Source: Pinus tabuliformis
Taxonomy: Eukaryota; Streptophyta; Pinopsida; Pinales; Pinaceae
Direction: 5' to 3'
NCBI GenBank assembly: GCA_031772625.1
Contig: CM062817.1
Coordinates: forward strand, 883,662,184 to 883,726,183
DNA length: 64,000 nt
Under the pieces are notes generated by a model. The model was not told where the DNA came from. It was given only the letters and a program-made list of their open reading frames with translations, and ran no database searches. This document shows, in pieces, positions 29,476-42,270 of the stretch; position 1 is the first letter of the stretch; each line of letters opens with the position of its first letter. The position numbers and the translations under genes were made by a program.

Positions 29476-31513
29476 TGTTAAAATTGGAAACTAGGGACAA
29501 AATCCATGTGGGTCATCTTATTAATAGAAGCTGATATTTTTCTTGGATCCCTCTCATCGAGAGGTGTAGGATTGATATAAAGGTAATCTGCTATTCATGG
29601 AGATATGAACTTAATAGTATTATGGGACAATTTGTCAAGGTCGGTCAGCAACCAAATAAACCCCACTTGTGCTCAACATTTTAGTATAAATAGAGGTGAC
29701 CTTCAAGTCATTTCAACACACACTTGGGATCTCTTCCTCTCTACCTATCTTTGGGTTATAGTAGGAGGAGAGATCCTAAGGGATAACTCTGACCTAATCT
29801 AAAGGGAGTACCCTAGGCTCTACTTTGTCCTAATGAAGAATCCCTGGATGCAGGAGGAAAGGGAGATCTAGCATGGTGAAGGAAGCCCTAACATTGCCCT
29901 ATGGAGAAGCCCTAAATGCTGCCACATGAAGAAGCAGTAATACACACCCATGGAGGGTCTAAGAAGAGACCCTATCTGCTATCCTAAAAGAAACCCATAC
30001 GCAACCCTAAGGAGAGAGACCTATGCGTTGTTCAAAATATCCCTAGCCACAATTTTGTTTGTGCGCTATTCACAGTCCATATATGCCTCAACTGTCAACC
30101 TTATTCCACACTAGATGTTTCCCTTCATCCGCAATTTAAGAAGACAATTATACACTGGAAGTAGGAGGCCTAATATCCCTAGATGTAGTCCTCTAATACA
30201 CAATCTCAAGAGGCCTCTATGCTACCCTAACCGCAGTCCTCAAGGTGATATAATCCATAGTCAATGAGGGTTCTATGTAGCAAGAGGAGGATTCCTATTC
30301 GCTGGAAAGAGGAGCCCTTAACAAAGTCAAAAGGAAGACTATTCAAGCATACCCCAGTGGTAGCCATGGAGATGCCTAATTTGACTTCAGATTTGGACAA
30401 CAACAGCGTCAAGCTTCTGGTAGATGAGGAAGGTCTGAAAGCGGCTTGTATGACATGGAGAAGAGTGCTAAAGGGTATACGTTGAAGTTTGTCTAGCAAG
30501 GCAGCATATGTTAGGACTAGGTTGATAATAGTACAGTCACTTGGATGGAGAAAAGGGTGTGAAATTGATGAAGGTTATGAACAGTAAATTCTATGAGAGA
30601 AATCACTATGTTGAAGACCTTGGGTGGAAACCTTTGGAGCAGCAAAGAGGACTGTTAGAGGGTAGATTAATATAGGCCTATGTTTAGTGACATTGGTGGA
30701 ACTTTGTCATTAATAGAAGGGACAACAAACTAAGATTGGGACAGTTGTATGGTACAACAACATGCAAGGGACAAGAAACTAACATTGGGACAGTTGTATG
30801 GTACAACAACATGCATGGGACAAGAAACTAACATTGGGACAGTTGTATGGTACAATAGCATGCAAGGGACAACAAACTAACATTGGGATAGTTGTATGGT
30901 ACCTAGCAACAAGTACACCAAGCATGAAATGGTACAACACGCATGCAAGGGACAACAAGCAATCAATGGGACAGTAAACATGGAAAACATGGTTCAACCA
31001 TGACACATGGGATAACAATACAACATTAGGTGTAGCAGTCATGAGGTCTAGCATTGTCATGATGGGTGCAACATGGTGCAGCACGGTGAGGTGCAACATG
31101 ATGATGAGATGCAGCATGATGATAGGTGAAGGAGTAAACTTGGAGAATCAGTTGAAGCAACATGTCTTCAACTGATCTCATGTATCATGTTCTTAGAGAT
31201 GATCTATGCTCTCATTTAGATAAGTCAAAGTGTTGACTTCAGCTGTAAATGTATTATATCTCTCTCTCTCTCTGCTGAACTATTGAAGAACATATAAGAA
31301 GAATTGATCAAGGGTTTCCCCACATTGGGGTTTGTCCCTGGTTAGTGCCACATCTTGTGTCCTCTTGTCTTGGATTGTCTTCTGTGATTTATATTTATGT
31401 TCTATCTGTAGTTTACTTTAATGTTGATGTGATTGCTAATCTAGAAAAGACATTGAGCTAACTGTGAAAATTGAAATAAATTGCTCTAGCATAGAACATA
31501 CCTAAAATTATCA
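29476..31513 (+). repeat. Element A1 5' LTR
   Basis: Begins TGTTAAAATTGGAAACTAGG and matches 34,041-36,036 and 59,020-61,012 over its length. It includes a TATA region (TTAGTATAAATAGAGGTG near 29,680) and a late CT microsatellite. Confidence 0.9.
30718..30905 (+). repeat. ~49-bp tandem repeat in A1 5' LTR
   Basis: Nearly four units, each containing CATTGGGACAGTTGTATGGT and ACAACATGCAAGGGACAA. The other two LTRs of this family have about three units (35,293-35,430 and 60,273-60,405). Confidence 0.8.
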
Positions 31514-34040
31514 TGGTATTAGAGCTAAGGTGAAGACAAAGCCCAAGCAAGAGCAAAAGATAAATCACCGAAGAGAGTTGGGAAAGGACAAAAGGATAAA
31601 TGGATTCCTCATCCCTCTTCTAATTCACCAAGGGTGAAGTTGAAGTAGATAATATTATCAGAATGGCACAGTAGAAGTTTCTAATGGCCAACTGAAGATC
31701 ACTTCTATGAGAAGTCTGGATCTAAGGGAGGAAGGAAAGGCAGATGCCTTGGTTAAAATAATTTCGGCCATTATGCGAAGTGGCAGGGACACTTGATGAT
31801 GATAACAATCATTCCAGGGACATCTTCAATGATCAGAGGAATGACAGTGAAGGTCATCAAGGAGGAATGACAATGCAGGTCATTAAGGAAATGGCTGACT
31901 CCTCAAGAAAGCAAGGAATGCCAGAGACTCCATCGAATAGTAGGGTGCTCTCCCTCTAATTTGGTAGAGATGGAAACATTCATGGGATTATACTTGGAGT
32001 CGATGCCACCTATCCTGGAAAGGGTGTTACCCCTCAATTGAACGAGAGTAACATGATTCATTTATAGAATCTATTTTATGTACATGATCACAAGAAGAAC
32101 TTGGTGTCCATTTCAGCAATGGAAGTCCAAGGTTTCAGGGTGGCATTCATCGATGGAAAGGTACGTGTATGAAAATGAAATTTTCTAAGATGTCTTTTTT
32201 CCATTGGTTCAGGGTTGGAAATTTGTATCAAGTTGTAGGATGGTCCATTAGGGATCATGTCAATTGACCATATCATCTATAGCACCACAGGTCTATTATG
32301 GGGCCCTATTTGATGCAAGTCAGATGGTGAGTAGGATGTTTGAATTCAAAAGGAGCATGAAGGTACATGTTTGAGATTTACTGAAGGAAAATCTTACAAA
32401 GGGACCATTCTCCTCATGTAGCATGTTCATAGGCTTGGAACAACCCGAGGGGTTTGAGATTCATCGGAATCTCATGTATGCAGGTGGAAGAAATCCCTCT
32501 ATGGCTTGAAGCAAATCACCCCAGGTTTGATATGAGAGAACTGATAACTGTTAGATGAAGTTGATATTCACTAAGAGTGAAGCCTATCCAAACCATTGTT
32601 TGAAGGTTGTGGATGATAGGCCTCTCATACCAACACCTTCTAGGAACGACCTATTTCTGATAGGTGCAGACCCTCTCACTTGCAGAAGTAAGAGGGAGTT
32701 GGATTCCAGATGTGGAATGGTAAGCTGCAAGCTTGTGACCACCTCGAGGATCTTAACTTTCAGAAGTTATATGGTGATGATGCTAGACCAGATTTGGGAA
32801 ATGCCTCTAAGTTTCATAAATTCATTTTCATTGATATTCTTGGTGAACTTCCGTTTGTAAATATGTTTTTCAGTTAGCATGGTGAGCTCATATTTGGTTG
32901 AGCCTCACTGGACTGGTGCCAATAATCTTCTGAGATATCTTCGGCACACAATCTCTCATGGATTGAGCTACACTGCTAGAAATATGAAGTTGCATGATTA
33001 TTCGAATGCTGACTAGCAGGCAATGTGGAGGATCACTAGAGAACTTCTTAGTGTTGGTTCTCTTTGAATTCTTCTTCGATACCATGGATGAGCAGGAAGC
33101 AGAATTCAATTTCTATAAGCACCACCAAGACCGAATACATAACTATGCGTATGATCTTGTGTGAAGTTGACTGGTTGTGCAAGCTCTTCAGATTGATGTA
33201 CAGGTTGCAGACATTTTTTCAAAGCCCCAAGGAAAGGTCAAATATGTGACTTTCCTAAATGACTTGGAGTCATTTAGAGACCTTCGTATAAGGGTCCTCC
33301 ATGTTGCATGCCTTAAGATCTAGGAGCTCTAGGGGGCTTGGGCTACTTACTGGAGTAACACACAACCATAGGGCGACTCACCCTCCCCTAATGGTGCATT
33401 TTGTACAGGGTGAATAGCTCAACCTTCCCCTGTGATACCTCAAGGTGACTTTGGTATAGGATGATTCATTCTCCTAAGAGCCAGGATGATTATTTCTCCT
33501 ATGGTACAGGATCATTAGTTCTCTTGTCGAGGCATCCTACCCATGCAGTTTGGGACTCATGGGAAGTACCTCACATCTAATCAATGTTTAGGGAAATGGG
33601 ATAAGGGACCATAGTAGTACTATCAATGGACACATCATTGTACCTACCGTACTCCCTATGCTAGGATGACCTCCAATTGATCTGGGATTAGTATGGGTGG
33701 TTTGAGAGAATCTCTTCTGATATTTATCTGGGATCAATAAAACTAACTTCAGGTTAGTAAGAGTGATATGACAAACTCTCTTAAGATGAAACTAACTTTG
33801 GATCAGTAGAGAATGATATGAGACATTCTCGATCAATTCTTATTCTTCATGTTTCAATAGTAGAGCATAGTTCAGCAGAGTAGAGTAGAGCAGAGCTCAA
33901 AAGAGCAGAGAAGAGCTTAGCAGAGTAGAGTAGAGCTCAGCGGAGCAGAGCAGAGTACAAAAATGCATGGAACTAATGGCAGAGATGGTACAGTCAGACA
34001 TATGGATCAACAGATGGAGTTCTCTCTAGTTGAGAGGAAG
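31514..34040 (+). pseudogene. Element A1 internal remains
   Basis: Short similarities to A2, in order: protease-side sequence near 32,070-32,130 (NLVSISAME-like), RT near 32,555-32,720 (PLTCRSKRELDS) and RNase H near 32,880-33,250 (NNLLRYLRHTISHGLSYTAR). The 3' non-coding part (33,420-34,030) has diverged repeats of GATGATTAGTTCTC type and an AGAGC-rich purine stretch at 33,850-33,960. Confidence 0.65.
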
Positions 34041-36036
34041 TGTTAAAATTGGAAACTAGGGCCAAACTCCATGTGGGTCATCTTAGTAATGGCAACTCAG
34101 ATTTTTCTTGGATCCCTCTCATCGAGAGGTGTAGGATTGATCTAAAGATCATTGGATTCCGAAAGTATTCATGGAGATATGAATTTATTAGTGTTATGGG
34201 ACAATTCATCAAGGTTGATTTGCAACCAAATAAACCCCACTTGTGCTAAACGTTTTAGTATAAATGGAGGTGGCGTTCAAGTCATTTCAACACACACTTG
34301 GGATATCTTCCTCTCTGCTTATCTTTGGGTTTTCGTAGGAGGAGAGATCCTAAAGGATAATGTTGCCCTAATCTAGAGGGAGTGCCCTCGGCTCTACAAT
34401 GTTCTAATGAAGAATCCCTAGATGCATGAGGAAAGGGAGATCTAGCACGGTGAAGGAAGCCCTAACGATTCCCTATGGAGAAGCCCTAAACGCTACCCTA
34501 TGAAGAAGCAGTAATACACAGCCATGGAGGGTTTGAGAAGACACCCTATCCGTTGTCCTAAAAGGAACCTATACGCAGCCCTAAGAAGAGAGACCTATAT
34601 GTTGTTCAAAAGATCGCTAGCTGTAGTTTTGTTCATTCCCTAGTCATAGTCCATATACACCCCAACTACCGACCTTATTCCACACTAGATGTTGGCCTTC
34701 ATCCACAATTTAATAAGACTCCTATATGCTAGAAATAGGAGGCCTCATCTCCCTAGATGCAATCCTCTAATACGCAATCTCAAGAGGCCTCTATGCTGCC
34801 CTAACCATAGTCCTGAAGATGATATAATTCATAGTCAGTGAGGGTTCTATGCAGCAAGAGGAGGATTCCTATTCACTAGAAAGAGGAGCCCTTAACGTAA
34901 TCAAAATGAATATTATTCAAGCATGCCGCAGTCACAGCCATGGAGATGCCTAATCTGACTTCAAATTTGGACAACAACAGTGTCAAGCTTCATGCACATG
35001 TGGAAGGTTTGAAAGCGGCTTGTATGACATGGATAAGAGTGTTGAAGGGTATACATTGAAGTCTGTCCAACAAGGCAACATATGTTAGGATTGTGTTGAT
35101 AATAGTACGGTCACTTGGATGGAGAAAAGGGTGTGAACTTGATGAAGTTTATGAACAGTAAATTCTATGAGAGAAATCACTATGTTGAAGACCTTGGTTG
35201 GGAACCTTTGGAGCAGAAAAGAGTATTGTTAGAGGGTAGATTAATATAGGCCTATGTTCAGTGACATTGATGGAACTTCGTCATCAATAGAAGGGACAAC
35301 AATCTAACATTTGGATAGTTGTATGGTATAGCAGCATGCAAGGGACAACAAACTAACATTGGGACAGTTGTATGGTATAGCAACATGCAAGGGAAAACAA
35401 ACTAACATTTGGATAGTTGTATGGTACTTAGCAACAAGTACACCAAGCATGAAATGGTACAACAAGCATGCAAGGGACAACAAGCAATCAATGGGATAGT
35501 AAACATCGACAACATGGTTCAACCATGACACATGGGAAAACAGTACAACATTAGGTGCAGCAGTCATGAGGTCTAGCATTGTGATGATGGGTGCAGCATG
35601 GTGCAGCATGGTGTGGTGCAACATGATGACGAGATGCAACACAATGATAGGTGAAGGAGTAAACTTGGAGAATTAGTTGAAACAACATGTCTTCAACTGA
35701 TCTAATGTATCATGTTCTTAGAGATGATCTATGCTCTCATTTAGATAATTCAAAGTGTTGACTTCAGTTGTAAATGTATTCTCTCTCTCTCTCTCTACTA
35801 AACTATTGAAGAACATATAAGAATAATTGATCAAGGGTTTCCCCACATTGGGGTTTGTCCCTAGCTATGGCTACATCTTGTGTCCTCTTGTCTTGGCTTG
35901 TCCTCTATGATTTATATTTATGTTCTATCTGTAGTTTACTTTAATGTTGATGTGATTGCTAATCTGGAAAAGACATTGAGCTAACTGTGAAAATTGAAAT
36001 AAGTTTCTCTAGCATAGAACATACCTAAAATTAACA
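34041..36036 (+). repeat. Element A1 3' LTR
   Basis: Matches 29,476-31,513. Followed by the GATGG target duplication. It is duplicated again at 59,020-61,012 with the same right junction. Confidence 0.9.
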
Positions 36037-36041
36037 GATGG

Positions 36042-37360
36042 TGATCGTTCTACAACTCCCCAAAATGTAATGCCTCCATTGATGGTAGGCTTGCACATTG
36101 GAATACATTTATTTGTCATAAGTGGGGTACTTCCAAAATATTACTAAAAGTGTCTCATTATGGTAATCCACTGGATGCCTATGCTGAGTAAGAACCACAC
36201 CAATAGCATAGTCGGAGGCATCTGTCTCAATCTCAAATGGTTGTTACAGCTCTGGTAATGTGAGCACTGGTGCACAACAAAGGTGATTCTTCAACTCAGA
36301 GAACACTTGTTGTTGGGTTTCTGACCAAAAAAACTTTTCTTTCGCTCTGCCCTTGGTGACTTGACTTAAAGGCTAAGTGATATGAGAGAACCCCAACATG
36401 AAAATATGGTAGAAATTGGCAAGACCCAAAACGTTGCAGAGCTCTGTTAGAGTGGTTGGGGCTGGCCAATCCCAAATAACTTGTATCTTGGATGGGTCCA
36501 CATGCACACCCTGCTCATCAATGATGTACCCTAGATATTGAACCTCGGTCAGGCCAAAGGTGGATTTCTCCAATTTAGCACACAACTTGTGTTGGCACAG
36601 GGTTTGAAGGACCTATCGAATATGGTGGAGGTGCTCCTCCAAACTCCGTCTAACGATCAAGATGTCACCTACATACACTGCCATGAATGCATTGGTGAAG
36701 GGGCGTAAGATGTCATCCATCATTTTCATGAAGGTTGCAAAGGCGTTCATTAATCTGAACGACATGACCAACCATTTGAAAAGACCCTCCTTAGATTTGA
36801 AGGCAATCTTCCACACATCGGAGCGTTTGATAGGCACCTGGTGATAACCTAACTTCAAGTCAATCTTGCTGAAATATTTGGCCCACTTGAGCTATTACAG
36901 AAGGTCATTAATCTGTGGGATTGGGTACTATTCTGGACAATGATTTTGTTCAGCGTCCGATAATCAATACAGAGCCTCCAGGTCCCATCCTTCTTTGGTA
37001 GAAATACAATTGGGCTCCCATAAGGTGATGAGATTGACCTAATGTGCCCTTTCTAAAATCATTCATGAATCTGACTCTTGACCTCATCATTCTCCAGAAC
37101 GGAGCATTGATAGATCGGTCCATTGGGCATTGGTGTGCCCGGGGTCAGATCGATGGAGTTCTTGATCTAACAGTGCAGAGGTACCCCTATGGGTGAGGCA
37201 AAAATATCCTTGTGCTCCTCCATGACCTTGTCCATCTACTTCTTCTATGCATAGGAGCCCTACCTGGAATTCGTGGCCATAACCTTCTTCTTTCCCTAGG
37301 GGCGAATCATAAGGAAAATAAATTTCCTAGTCTGGGAAATGATCTTACTGCATCGTTTTG
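36042..37360 (-). pseudogene. Element C reverse transcriptase remains
   Basis: The minus-strand pieces 36,613-36,858 (KLGYHQVPIKRSDVWKIAFK; FMAVYVGDILIV) and 36,373-36,585 (CAKLEKSTFGLTEVQYLGYI; VDPSKIQVIWDWPAPT) are gypsy RT palm and thumb. The early RT lies toward 36.9-37.2 kb. It is duplicated at 61,013-62,370. Broken. Confidence 0.85.
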
Positions 37361-38226
37361 TGTTAAAATTGGCAACTAGGGCCAAAATCCATGTGGGTTA
37401 CCTTATTCATGGCTAATAATATTTTTCCTAGATTCCTCTTGTCAAGAGGTGTAGGATTTATCTAAATATCATCTGATTCTGATAAGTATTTATGGAGATA
37501 TGAATTTATTTTGATTATTGACAAATTATCAAAGTCAACTAGCAACTTATGTAGGCTCAGATGCCCAACGGACACATCTATTCACCTTCAACGTTTGGAT
37601 ATGAATATAGGATGACTCCTCCTCATTTGGTCACTGACTTCTCATCATATCTCTCTCTCTCCTGCGCAAAAAGGCTCTCTCTCTCACCCGAGCCAAAACA
37701 GGTCATTCGAAGTCTTGGACTGGTGCACCGTGAAGTCTTGGGCTAGTGCATGGCAAAGTGTTGCACTGGTGCACGACGAAGTCTTGGACTAATGCACAGC
37801 GAAGTCATGGAATGGTGCACGGTGAAGTTGCATGGTGAAGTCTTGGACTTGTGCACGACGAAGTCTTGGACTAGTGCATGGTGAATGACTCATCGGTGGA
37901 GACTTGACAAGTTAGATATAGGTTTGCTGCCCTAGTTTATGGGTGATCTAGGGTTCACTACTTCTGACATAAATCAAATCTTTGTACTATTTTTCTCTAC
38001 TAAATTATTGAAGATAAAAGAAGATTTGATCAAAGGGTTTCCCCATATTGGGTTTTGTCCCTCGCTAGCCGCCACATCTTGTGTCTCTTATCTTGGCTTG
38101 TTTTCTGTTGATCATTTAAATGTTCTATCTACACTTTACTTAATGTACACGTGATTGCTAATCTATGGATAATAATAAGAAAGATAAGTAAACTACTCTA
38201 AGCATAGAACATACCATAACATAACA
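37361..38226 (+). repeat. Element A2 5' LTR (866 bp)
   Basis: Begins TGTTAAAATTGGCAACTAGG. The first ~150 bases and the last ~200 bases resemble the A1 LTR, while the middle is unrelated. It contains a 23-24-bp minisatellite at 37,709-37,885. Confidence 0.9.
37709..37885 (+). repeat. Minisatellite in A2 LTR, unit ~23-24 bp
   Basis: Units close to AAGTCTTGGACTGGTGCA plus CGGTG or CGACG, about seven in a row with variation. The same repeat is at 43,746-43,920 and 62,753-63,965 with different copy number. Confidence 0.85.
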
Positions 38227-38318
38227 TGGTATCAGAGTTGAGGTGAAGACAAAGCCCAAGCAAGAGCAAGAGAAATCACCGAAGAGAAGGTTGGCAAGGC
38301 TATCTAAAAGAAATCATG

Positions 38319-39083
38319 GGGTCCTCAACACACTTCCCAACTGAAGAAAAACTCCATGAGAAGTCTGACTATCATGGATGGAAGATGTCTCTCGATCTAA
38401 CATTAGAAGAATAGGAAGTGTTGGACCATGTGAGAGGTGGAATTGTTGAGCCTCCACTAAATTCATTCATTGCTACTAGGAAAAAATGGACTAAGGGAGA
38501 ATTCAAAGCAAAGAAGATCATCCGGGACTCTATCGAAAAATTCTTGGTGGCCTATGTCTCTAAGCTGAACATCTCCAAGGAAATCTACGATAGGCTAGTG
38601 AGTTTATTTAAAGTTAATGATGCAAATCAAGTCTTGTTCCTTAGAAATAAGCTGAAGAAAATTAAGAAGGGAAAAGATGAGAGTATGCAAGCATACTTCT
38701 TAAGAATCACCTAGATCAAGAATGATCTCCTATCTATTGGGGAAGTAATTCCTAACAGGGAAATGGCACTCACCACTCTTGGAGGACTACCATCTGAATG
38801 GTATATATTTAGGACTACTCTTCTCAATAATAACGTAATTCCTAGATTTGAGGAATTAATGGCCAGATGCATTCAAGAAGAAACAAGGATGGAAGATCAA
38901 GAAATACCCATACTTAAAGGTCATCCCTCTGCCTTTTCTTCTCATACTAAAAGAAGAAAAAATTCCGGGGCTAAATTCAAAGGAGAGGTTGGACCAAAGG
39001 GTGGAAGAAAAGGAAGATGTTACAATTGCAATAAAATGGGTCAATGTGCAAGGGAGTGCCCTGATAAAAGGAACTCACATTGA
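38319..39083 (+). pseudogene. gag: Element A2 gag
   Basis: Copia Gag remains: ALTTLGGLPSEWYIFRTTLL, then a zinc knuckle CYNCNKMGQCARECP near 39,020-39,065. Earlier, MQAYFLRIT and ISKEIYDRLVSLFKVND match the helical UBN2-type Gag core. Broken. Confidence 0.85.
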
Positions 39084-39239
39084 GATGATGATAAAAATCC
39101 ATCTCAAATCAATCAAAGGAATGGCAAGTCAAATGGTAGAGGTAATAGAAGTTCCGGAAATCAAGGAAGAGGACAACCATTCAAGAAGAAATTCCAGGTA
39201 TGAATCTAACACTGTTGATAATAAGCAAGATGAATATTA

Positions 39240-39655
39240 TCTACCAACTGCTCTATCTACTACTGGTCCCCTAGACTCACTGGGAAATTGGCTTATTGAT
39301 AGTGGTGCCTCAAGGCACTTCACTGGTTAGAAAGAAGCTCTCTATAATTTGGTAGAGAATTAAACCAACCTAGAAATTGTTCTTGGAGACAATTCAAAAT
39401 ATCTCGTGAAAGGCGTAGGAAATGTCACTCTTCAACTAAATCAGGGTAATACCATCAACTTACAAGATTTATTATATGTACCTAATCTCAAAAAGAACCT
39501 GGTGTCCATTTCGGCAATGGAAAAAAAGGCTACAAGGTGGCTTTCAGTGATGGCAAGGTGCATGTATGGAAAAAGAACTTTAAAGATGCTTTTAATCTTG
39601 GGTTTTGAGTTGATTCATTATATCAGGTTGGAGGAAGTCCGTTGGGTGTCATAAC
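39240..39655 (+). pseudogene. Element A2 protease
   Basis: NWLIDSGASRHFTG near 39,290-39,330 is the copia aspartic protease active site. Then LQDLLYVPNLKKNLVSISAM near 39,460-39,520. Broken. Confidence 0.85.
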
Positions 39656-39657
39656 TT

Positions 39658-40866
39658 GTGACACATCTCTTGAGTCTGAATTATGGCATCGGAGATTTGC
39701 TCACCTTCATTATATCTCTACCTGACGTAAGAAAAAGGGTAATTGGGATGCCCGAGTTCAGATTAGAGCAAGAAGGTGTATGTCTAGGATGTGTTGAAGG
39801 GAAGCTCAAAAGGGGACCATTCCCCTCAAGCCAAAGCAAGACCTCCGATATATTGCAGTTGGTTCACTCAGACATATTCGGTATGATGCCTATGAACTCT
39901 TTGGGAGGATATTTATATTACCTCACTTTTACAGATGATTATTCTCGCAAGACTTGGATATATTTCTTCAAAAAGAAGGATGAAGTGTTCTCCTGGTTTC
40001 GACACTTCAAAGCCTTTATCGAGAATCAAATCAAAAAGAAGATCAAGATCCTAAGGACTGATAATGGGACTAAATATGAATCCAATGAGTTTCATGACTT
40101 TTGTAAAGAGGCTGGCATTAAGAGGGAGACCACTACACCCTATACTCTTGAGTAGAATGGTGTGGTGGAAAGGAAGAATCATATGATTGTGGAAGTTGTC
40201 CATGCTATGCTCCATGATCAAAGACTTCTGAAGTTTCTATGGGCCGAAGCTGCAAACACCGCTATATATGTACAAAAATGATGCCCTCATCAAGCATTAG
40301 GTTCCAAAACTCTTGAAGAAATGTTCACTGGTAAGAAACCTGATGTATCTCATTTTATAAATTTTGGAAGCCCGATATATTTTCATGTGACGAAAGAGAA
40401 AAGGGATAAATTGGGTGCATCTAGAAAGAAAGGAACCTTTGTGGGTTATAGTGAAAATAATAAGGGCTATAGAATCTATGTAGCTGGTAAAAGGGAAGTC
40501 GAGATTAGTCATGATGTCACCTTTGATGAAGATATGGCCCTTAGCATGGTGGACAATCTTCCTACTTTGAGGAACACTCAAGAAGCTGACACCAGGGAAC
40601 CAAAAGAAAAAGAACAGGAGACAATGCCCGATGTGGAAGAACCCCTGGATCCTATTGATCCTCCTCCACCTGAGGCCTCCTCTTCAAGGAAGAGGCATTC
40701 ATGGTTTAGGGGGACACGTGATGATGTTGAAGGACACACAACACCCCGAGGAACCTTCCGTGAAAGTAAGAAACCAAACAGGTATCTGGGATACCTGACC
40801 ATCATGAGCACGATCATCCAAAATGAGCCTTCATCATTCACAGATTCCATCAAGAATCAAGTATGA
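39658..40866 (+). pseudogene. Element A2 integrase
   Basis: GAG-pre-integrase zinc part (CLGCVEGKLKRGPFPSS), then the integrase core (LVHSDIFGMMPMNSLGG; TFTDDYSRKTWIYFFKKKDE; ILRTDNGTKYESNEF), then a C-terminal part with VTKEKRDKLGASRKKGTFVG and a Pro-rich linker toward RT. Broken. Confidence 0.85.
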
Positions 40867-40875
40867 AAGGATGCT

Positions 40876-42240
40876 ATGACTGAAGATTATGATTCTATTA
40901 TGAAGAACGATGTCTGGGATGTAGTCCCCAGACCCCAGGACAAGGTAGTTGTCATTTCAAAATGGCTTTACAAGATAAAGCATGCAGTTGATGGAAGTGC
41001 GGAAAAGTATAAGGCTCGTTTTGTCGCTTGTGGCTTCTCTCAGAAGGAAGGTATAGATTATGACAATATATTTGCACCTGTTGCCCGATATACCACCATC
41101 CACTCAATCATAGCCCTTGTTGCTTCACAAGGATGGAACATACATCAGATGGATGTCAAGACTGTGTTCTTACATGGCTCGATCAAAGAAGAGGTCTATG
41201 TGGAGCAACCCAAAAGATTTGAGATTCATGATAAAGAATCTCATGTGTGCAGGTTGAAGAAGGCCCACTATGGGCTAAAGCAAGCACCCCGAGCATGGTA
41301 TGATAGGATTGATAGCTACTTGATGAAGCTGGGATTCACTAGGAGTGAAGCCAACCCCAACCTTTACTTTAAGGTTATAGATGACAAGCCTCACATACTG
41401 GTGCTATATGTTGACGACCTATTTCTAACAGGTGCAGACCCTCTCATTTACAAATGTAAGAGGGAGCTGGCTTCTGAGTTCGAGATGAAAGACCTAGGAC
41501 TTATGCACTATTTCCTAGGACTGGAAGTCTCGAAGAAACCATGGGAGATTTTCCTATCTCAAGGAAAATATGTGGTGAAGATATTGGAGAGATTCTGCAT
41601 GGTGGACTGCAAGCCCGTAACCACCTCGAGGGAGCTTGACTTCAAGAAGTTAAGCGGTAGTGCTGCTGGACCTATTTTATGAAATACCATCTAGTATCAT
41701 CAACTCGTCGGAGCATTGATGTTCCTAGTGAACTCCTATCCAGATATATGCTTTGCAATCAACATGTTGAGTCAACACATGGTTGAACCTCACCACATAC
41801 ATTGGATTGGTGCCAAGAATCTGCTGAGATATCTTCGTGGAAAAAATACTTATGGGTTAAGATACACTGCCGGAAATGTGAGACTACTTGGATATACTGA
41901 TGTTGATTGGGTAGGTAATGTGGTGGACCGTAAGTGTACTTTCGGGTGTTGTTTCTCCTTGGGATCTTCTTCGATATCCTGGATGAGTAGGAAGCAGAAG
42001 TCAGTGGCTTTAAACATCGCTGAGGCAGAGTACATTGCTACTAGCATGGCCTCCTGTGAGGTAGTCTAGTTAGGAAACCTCTTCAGTGAGTTGTTTGGAT
42101 TTACATTGGATACCACTTTGATCCTATGTGACAACCAGAGTGGGATTTGTTTATCAGAGAATCTCGTTTTCCATGATCACTCCAAGCATATCGATATCAG
42201 GTACCACTATATTTGTGACATGGTGTAGTGGGGAGCTATA
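40876..42240 (+). pseudogene. Element A2 reverse transcriptase and RNase H
   Basis: RT at 40,876-41,682 carries VISKWLYKIKHAVDGSAEKY, HQMDVKTVFLHGSIKEEVYV, LKQAPRAWYDRID and the active site LYVDDLFLTG. RNase H at about 41,716-42,240 carries NLLRYLRGKNTYGLRYTAGN, SISWMSRKQKSVALNIAEAE and a DNQSG motif. The end runs into the fold-back insertion. Broken. Confidence 0.88.
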
Positions 42241-42270
42241 AGGCTCCAACATATCGGTACAAATGAACAG

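Larger units (their letters stand above)
29476..36036 (+). mobile_element. Copia-type element A1 with 2-kb LTRs (fossil)
   Basis: Plus-strand element with LTRs 29,476-31,513 and 34,041-36,036. The target duplication GATGG is perfect at 29,471-29,475 and 36,037-36,041, inside gypsy C. The primer site is TGGTATTAGAGC at 31,514 and the polypurine tract GAGAGGAAG lies before 34,041. The internal part is only about 2.5 kb, half that of A2, and carries just traces of protease, RT and RNase H. LTR copies differ at about 10% of sites by eye. Heavily broken. Confidence 0.85.

Noticed and set aside
40578-40853. A 91-residue minus-strand frame and similar frames opposite copia integrase or RT
   Set aside because: Antisense to recognisable copia protein, with no independent support.
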